Shown: positions 58,657-64,000 of the stretch, piece by piece
Layout of the letters: each line of letters begins with the position of its first letter
Position numbering within the stretch: position 1 is the stretch's first letter
Source of the DNA: Paralvinella palmiformis
Lineage: Eukaryota > Annelida > Polychaeta > Terebellida > Alvinellidae
Direction of reading: 5' to 3'
NCBI GenBank assembly: GCA_025642065.1
Contig: JAODUP010001181.1
Location: 32,953-96,952 of the forward strand
Length of the DNA stretch: 64,000 nt
Notes under the pieces: model-generated
What the model was told of the DNA's origin: nothing
Database searches by the model: none
What the model saw: the letters and a program-made list of their open reading frames with translations, nothing else
Made by a program: the position numbers and the translations under genes

Positions 58657-59674
58657 TCTTTCTTAAACCAATTATTTATCAATTTTCATCATACTCCAAA
58701 ATATATAATTCCTTGTTTAAATTGTAACAAAACTGTGATCTTTTTAGCACTAAAGATATTCCAATAAGTGGATATTTTAATTGTGCAGATGTGAAAATTC
58801 AGATCCCAAGCAGCAATCATGTGCCATATAAGGCATGCTTGTGGATATCCCCCCTGTCACTATCCTGCTCCCTGCATCCATACCTCCCTCCAGTAACGCC
58901 ATGACAATGCAGAGTTTTTACAGGCCACCTTAGGTGAGCTGCTGCCTATTTTTTCTAACTAGATCTTCTACTCTTTTCCCTCCCGAAAAGGCTACTTTTA
59001 TAGACTGTACAGTTCCTTTGCCTACTTAGCTGATATCTTAAGTCAAATTATTCATGGAACCCTAATTCTAGTTCCAACACGCAACTAAATGTGAAGGCAC
59101 TTACTCAATATCATAAATTAATTTTAGTCAACCAATGAAAATAAATTATAAACACACATGATTAATTTGCCATATTTAATTACCAGGGTTGGCTTTCTCA
59201 CTTCCAGATGGGTTTATTTTAAGGTGCAAAACATAACCATGTGTAAGCCATGGTATCACCTAGGTACATTTGTACAGGGATACAATTAAATTATTAATGT
59301 TTTCGTCTGTTTAATATAATGTTTAAGAAAAACAACAAAGTGCTTCCAGACATAATCTCGCTGTCTACTTCCCTTGAATATATTGAATGTTATGTGGTAA
59401 AGTGCAAAACAAAACTACAAAAGATAAAGCAATTTGTCCAGCTACAATATTCAGCATTTGCAAAGTATAGATATGTATGTCAACTATGCATCTCAAAAGA
59501 CTATATGTAAATGATGACATTATCAATAGCCATACAAATTTATATTACTGATAATCAGCCAACATATCTGCTCAAGAATAACTAACTAATCTGCTGAGAT
59601 TAATTTAGCCAATATGAAGTCTAGATACTGCAGATACTTCCCTATGCTATGGTGTAATAACAATCATAGACCAG

Positions 59675-59713
59675 TCACCCACTGCTGCATATTTAATATG
59701 CAGCAGTGGGTGA
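59675..59713. repeat. Perfect 18-bp inverted repeat with 3-base loop
   Basis: TCACCCACTGCTGCATAT, then TTA, then the exact reverse complement. Upstream of PUF60 and about 200 bases before a LINE fragment. Confidence 0.9.
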
Positions 59714-59914
59714 GTGTTTTTACACAGCAGCACCTCTTCACAGTGATACATACATGTAGTTATTACTACAGATTACATGATGTTGTCAGTAGTATTCAAG
59801 CATGACTAGACACACCATCACCCTTCTCATAGTTGATTGGGTATTTGATAGTGTTATGTTGCCTTGCATAACAAAACAGCCATTATAAAATCAAATTTAT
59901 TCAGCATTATAATG

Positions 59915-60465
59915 TATATTATAACATTAATCGCCTTCAGAATAGTGCAGCTCGCATTGTAACAAATACTAGAAAATATGATCATATCACCCCAATTCTT
60001 CAAAAACTACATTGGCTACCTGTTAGACAGCGTATCCATTTTAAGATTCTGTTAATAACTTATAAATCTATTAATGACATGGCGCCAGAATACCTGTGTG
60101 AACTGGTTTCCATTAGAAAGTCATCCCGAAAACTCAGGTCATCCAGTCAGATACTATTGCAGGTGCCAGTGTCTCGGCTCAAGTCATATGGTGATTGTGC
60201 GTTTAGTGTTGCAGCCCCCAATTTGTGGAATAAGTTGCCGGTAAATATTAGAAATTCGTCGTCTCTTGGAAATTTTAAGTCTCTTCTAAAAACACACCTA
60301 TTTAAGGTCGCTTTCACAGATAAATAATTATTATCTTTTAAATCATTACAGGGTTTTTACAGACATTATTTGGGGTATTATTATATTATATATTATTTGT
60401 ACAGCGCCTTTGAATGGCTCCTGCTAGTAAGGGCGCTTTATTAAATATACATTATTATTATTAGT
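59915..60465 (+). mobile_element. LINE 3' fragment, most intact copy
   Basis: Continuous RT C-terminal frame: [58 protein letters not shown] and [14 protein letters not shown] then stop (60325-60327). This is the usual C-terminus of CR1/L2-like non-LTR polymerases. The 3'UTR ends in a short GC hairpin and an ATT repeat. Confidence 0.88.
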
Positions 60466-61174
60466 CCACTGACTCTATAGTCTTAGGTCTAGACACTAAC
60501 ACCGAGTTTAAATTACGTAGAATATAACAGGGAACTGAGGAATGAGGTAAATACATAAAATATGTAGTTACTTTAGTACACAAATGATTATTTTAAAACT
60601 GAGAAATCAATAGAATTACGTAAATGTATTGTGGAAGAAACAGATGGTTTCGCCATCAGTGTCGGAGTGTGCTGAATCAGCACGCCATGCACATAACTTC
60701 ATAAGTCGATAAGACGAGATCGATTACCTGAATTATATCGACATATTTTGAAGTAAAAAAGAGGGATGCTGCATTTAAATCGATTGTATTTCAAAATATA
60801 TATAATCACAAACATATTTATATTATTTACTAGAATATAAAACGCAACCAGACCTGGTGATTCATGTTTGAAAAACCATTAACTAACTCAGTCTTTACAC
60901 CTTCCATGTTGTAAGTAATATGCGCATGCGTAAATAAATTTTTTGAAACCGGAAGTAGCTAACGGTCTCTACAGATGCATTGTTCTTGCAACTCTGGTGC
61001 GTTGGGTGCACATACACATTCGCTCGTGTGTGCGTGATAAAATGTTTGTTCATCCTGAAACACCGAAAAACCTTATTGATTAAACAGATGAATGGGTGCA
61101 TGAGAACTTTAGCTATCTAGCACAAGACTTTGTCACACCACAGTAGCCACAGGACAACTCCCTAAATAAATCAG

Positions 61175-62215
61175 ATAATTACAAAAAATCTATAGCACCA
61201 ATAATACAATATCCTCGAAAAGAATCGAGCCCAGTGGCGCACCAAGTACAGGGTTTGAGCAAACTCATAGTCCGGGTATGATGCAAAGTTCATCAACAAT
61301 GATCAGATGGAAATGAAACTTAGGAAGGATAAGCGAGTCTGAAAAAGTGAGTTTTCAAATGGTGACGGAAAGAAACTATGCTATTTGATGACTTAACATG
61401 TCCAGAGAGTGAATTCCAAAGAGTAGGGACAGCAACTGAAAAAGCACGAGTCCCAGCATGAGTTTTAACTCTGAGAACAGACAACAAGTGAAAACCAGAT
61501 GAACGGAACTCTCTGGGCTTGGGTTCTAGAGGAATCATGGACAATATATACGAAGGTTCTCCAGAAGAAAGAGTTTGATAGGCAATAGTGCCGAGTTTGA
61601 AAATGATGCGAGATTGAACAGGAAGCCGGTGAAGAGATTTCAGGAGTGGGACAGAATGGGAAAACCGAGGAAACCGTATGACAACCCTAGCTAAGCAGTT
61701 CTGAACACACTGAAGTTCTAGAATATCCTTAGATGCGATGTTATAAAGAAGAGAGTTACAGTAATCAAGCCTACTAGTAATGAGTGTTGTAACAATAGTT
61801 TTGGCGACTGAAAGAGAAATATAGCGACGAATACGGCGAAGGTCACCAATATGATAGAAGCAGAAGCGACATGTCAGACTAAGGATGTTCGTATGGAAGA
61901 AACGAGTAAGTTTGCTGCGTTGTCTGGATGTGCCTATAGTGATATGAAATCTGTTTTGTTGGCATTGAGCCTAAGTTTATTGTTTGTACCACTGAGACAG
62001 TAACCAAGTTGTTATTTAAGGGACAGATCAGTGTCTGCTGTAGACAAATATGTTTATACCTGGGAGTCATCTGCATATAAATGATCGATGGTCTAATTTG
62101 TGGCTGTGAATAAATGAGCTTAGAGGTGTGGTATACAGAGTAAACAGAAGTGGTCCAAGAACAGAGCCTTGGGGCAAACCGCAAAACAAAGGCACTGCCT
62201 TTGAAAAACATTTTC
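61175..62215 (-). mobile_element. Degraded non-LTR retrotransposon, RT domain and 3' end
   Basis: On the minus strand: GLPQGSVLGPLLFTLYTTPL (RT motif B region), YADDSQ after a frameshift, then an RNSA-like region, RAFSVAVPTLWNSLSGHV and HHLKTHFFRLAYPS. The 3'UTR contains a CGCCACTGGGCTCGATT-type segment shared with 24745-24890. Confidence 0.85.
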
Positions 62216-63409
62216 TTATTTTGATTGATTGAAACCTATTTATTAAGAATGAGCGGATCCAGGTAGAATTTCACAGGAAAAACCCAGTTGGTGTCTAAAT
62301 ACCAATAAAATTGCTATCGTTAAAGAAGAGGGCGAATTTTATGAAAGCTAAGAGAATAAAAATAATTAAACCTATTAAGATACCAGTTTCTCTTTCTCTG
62401 GTCAGTCTGACCCGACCTCACTTGTAAAAAATATGTCCGTTTATTTCACCTAGCTGCATGTTGTTGTTTTTTTTTGTCAGATTGGCCGGCTGCATCTTCA
62501 TGCATTTATATTTCTTTTTGGCAATATTGATTATTTGTTCACTAAACATATTGATTGATACCGAAAATATTAAGATGAACAATGAACGAGAGTGCTCACC
62601 ATTTCTGATACGTGCACTGAAATGAAATACTAGCCCGGCCAGTGCATGGCAAAGCTAATATATAAATCCCTTTTATTCAGAATGATTTCCATATCAAGGC
62701 TATATATGTTCTATGCCGTATTCATGGCATAGTTTGATGAGATATTGCAGGGAATTCTATATTTGGTTTCATCGCCGAAGTGCCGAGTTTTCACAAGCGG
62801 TTTAGTTTTAGCCAAGGCGCTGGTCAGTGAACTTAAGGCCGAATGGTGTCTCACAAAGAAATGAGACAACCAGATCACGCACACACACACACACATATAT
62901 ATTTATGTGCTTCCGCTTTTTGTACGTAGCCTGCATGTAGCCGCTTTCCTGTGGGCGTGACATATTTGTCGCGTACGAAAAGCGAATTAGCTGGTTCCCA
63001 CAGGCTGATGAGTAGACCAGACACATGCTTAGGTATACGCACACATCTATTAATATGTGGAGGTATGGAACATTTTATTTTAGATTAATGATTACACACA
63101 CACACACACAATTAAATATATATATATTATATGATGTTGTTGTGTTTGTTAATATGTCAGTTTTTTATATATGTCTAAGTAATAATAAATTAATAAATAA
63201 AATTAAAATACAAATTATTTCATTAATTACCCAAAAAAACACACATTTTTAATTCTTATTAATACTGTGATGCATAAACTTTAAAAATCGGGTTTTCTAT
63301 TGGATCCAGATCAGCGCCAAATGCATTTCACACAAGCCGAGGCATGTCGAACTTACAGCTACTATTTTAAGTGAAATAGATATCTCTTCGTGTAGGGTAG
63401 AAATTACAC

Positions 63410-63449
<40 letters not shown>

Positions 63450-64000
63450 TTCTTAATTATAATATTTAAATAAACTGTAAACAAAAGATAAAAATTAAAA
63501 GTTTACATTTTCGCTATTCAAACTGAACAAATCAATTACTATCAAATCAGATGGGCGCTTCGGCTTAACGGCTCAACCATTCCCCAGGGGTGTCGCAAAA
63601 CAAAAATCACTCGAACTAATTACGGACGAAACTAAAACGGACTAAAAAGCTGTGGGCTGCAGATAAATGGGTCAAAGAACAAGTATGTCACTGCTACCAG
63701 AGAGCTTAAATATAGAGAGGCGTTACTCTTGCCACGCCATGTTGAATTTTGAACCAGTGGCGCCTCCAGCGACCGGAGGTATTGCTCAGATAAACAAAAC
63801 TCTCTTGTTGTCCACATGTGTTCGTGTACATGTGTGCGATGGTTGAAATGAATTGCCAATACTAGTACTATATGCTACATGATCACATACGCTTTTGTTA
63901 ATAAACACTTTAATTGTGCACACATGATATTGAAGGAAACGAAGCTCTGAAACTGTAAATAAATAATTAAGTGATTTCACAGCCCAGTCACTTAATTAAT
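62216..64000. other. Right edge without recognised gene
   Basis: Microsatellites at 62877-62901, 63093-63129 and 63409-63446. No conserved frame, RNA gene or clear element end is seen. Confidence 0.6.
63409..63446 (+). repeat. (TA)n microsatellite
   Basis: Near the right edge of the window; no gene recognised around it. Confidence 0.92.

Larger units (their letters stand above)
57078..59914. other. PUF60 upstream flank
   Basis: No gene recognised. Holds the 67-bp tandem repeat and the 18-bp palindrome. Confidence 0.6.

Overview
The window is nuclear DNA of a multicellular animal: AT-rich, with spliced genes, long introns and many decayed transposons. No organellar, bacterial or plasmid signature was seen. 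Retrotransposon fragments, tRNA-derived SINEs, terminal-inverted-repeat elements and a P2X7-C-like fragment fit an invertebrate. A lophotrochozoan such as a mollusc is my inference; no single feature proves it.

Three conserved protein-coding genes were reconstructed exon by exon from splice sites and reading phase. (1) PLPBP/PROSC, the pyridoxal-phosphate homeostasis protein: minus strand, 18625 down to 2478, eight exons, 288 codons. (2) A eukaryotic pantothenate kinase of the PANK1/2/3 type: plus strand, 23500 to 38564, eight coding exons, 413 codons. (3) PUF60 (half-pint), a poly-U-binding splicing factor: minus strand, 56943 down to 45761, eleven coding exons, 568 codons. All junctions keep phase and have GT-AG ends, and each product is collinear with its vertebrate relative.

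Layout: 1-2477 is repeat-rich flank. PLPBP and PANK are head to head, with a CpG-richer candidate promoter/5'UTR region near 19.1-19.6 kb. Both concern vitamin-derived cofactors (B6 and B5), but co-regulation is only a hypothesis. PANK and PUF60 converge across 38565-45760, which holds microsatellites, a hAT-like element and a cluster of CRE half-sites. From 57 kb to the end there is PUF60 upstream DNA and two LINE fragments.

Most of the rest is mobile: 3' fragments of several non-LTR retrotransposon families, a roughly 920-bp MITE family in four copies, hAT-like elements beginning CAGGGYTG (two with transposase C-terminal remnants), a 254-bp MITE with perfect 14-bp ends, and SINEs, one with perfect 15-bp target duplications. 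Unexplained items include a well-bounded minus-strand candidate exon inside PANK intron 1 (28581-28764), a microsatellite forming a PUF60 splice donor, and an 18-bp palindrome near 59.7 kb. I did not find a clearly new biological system.
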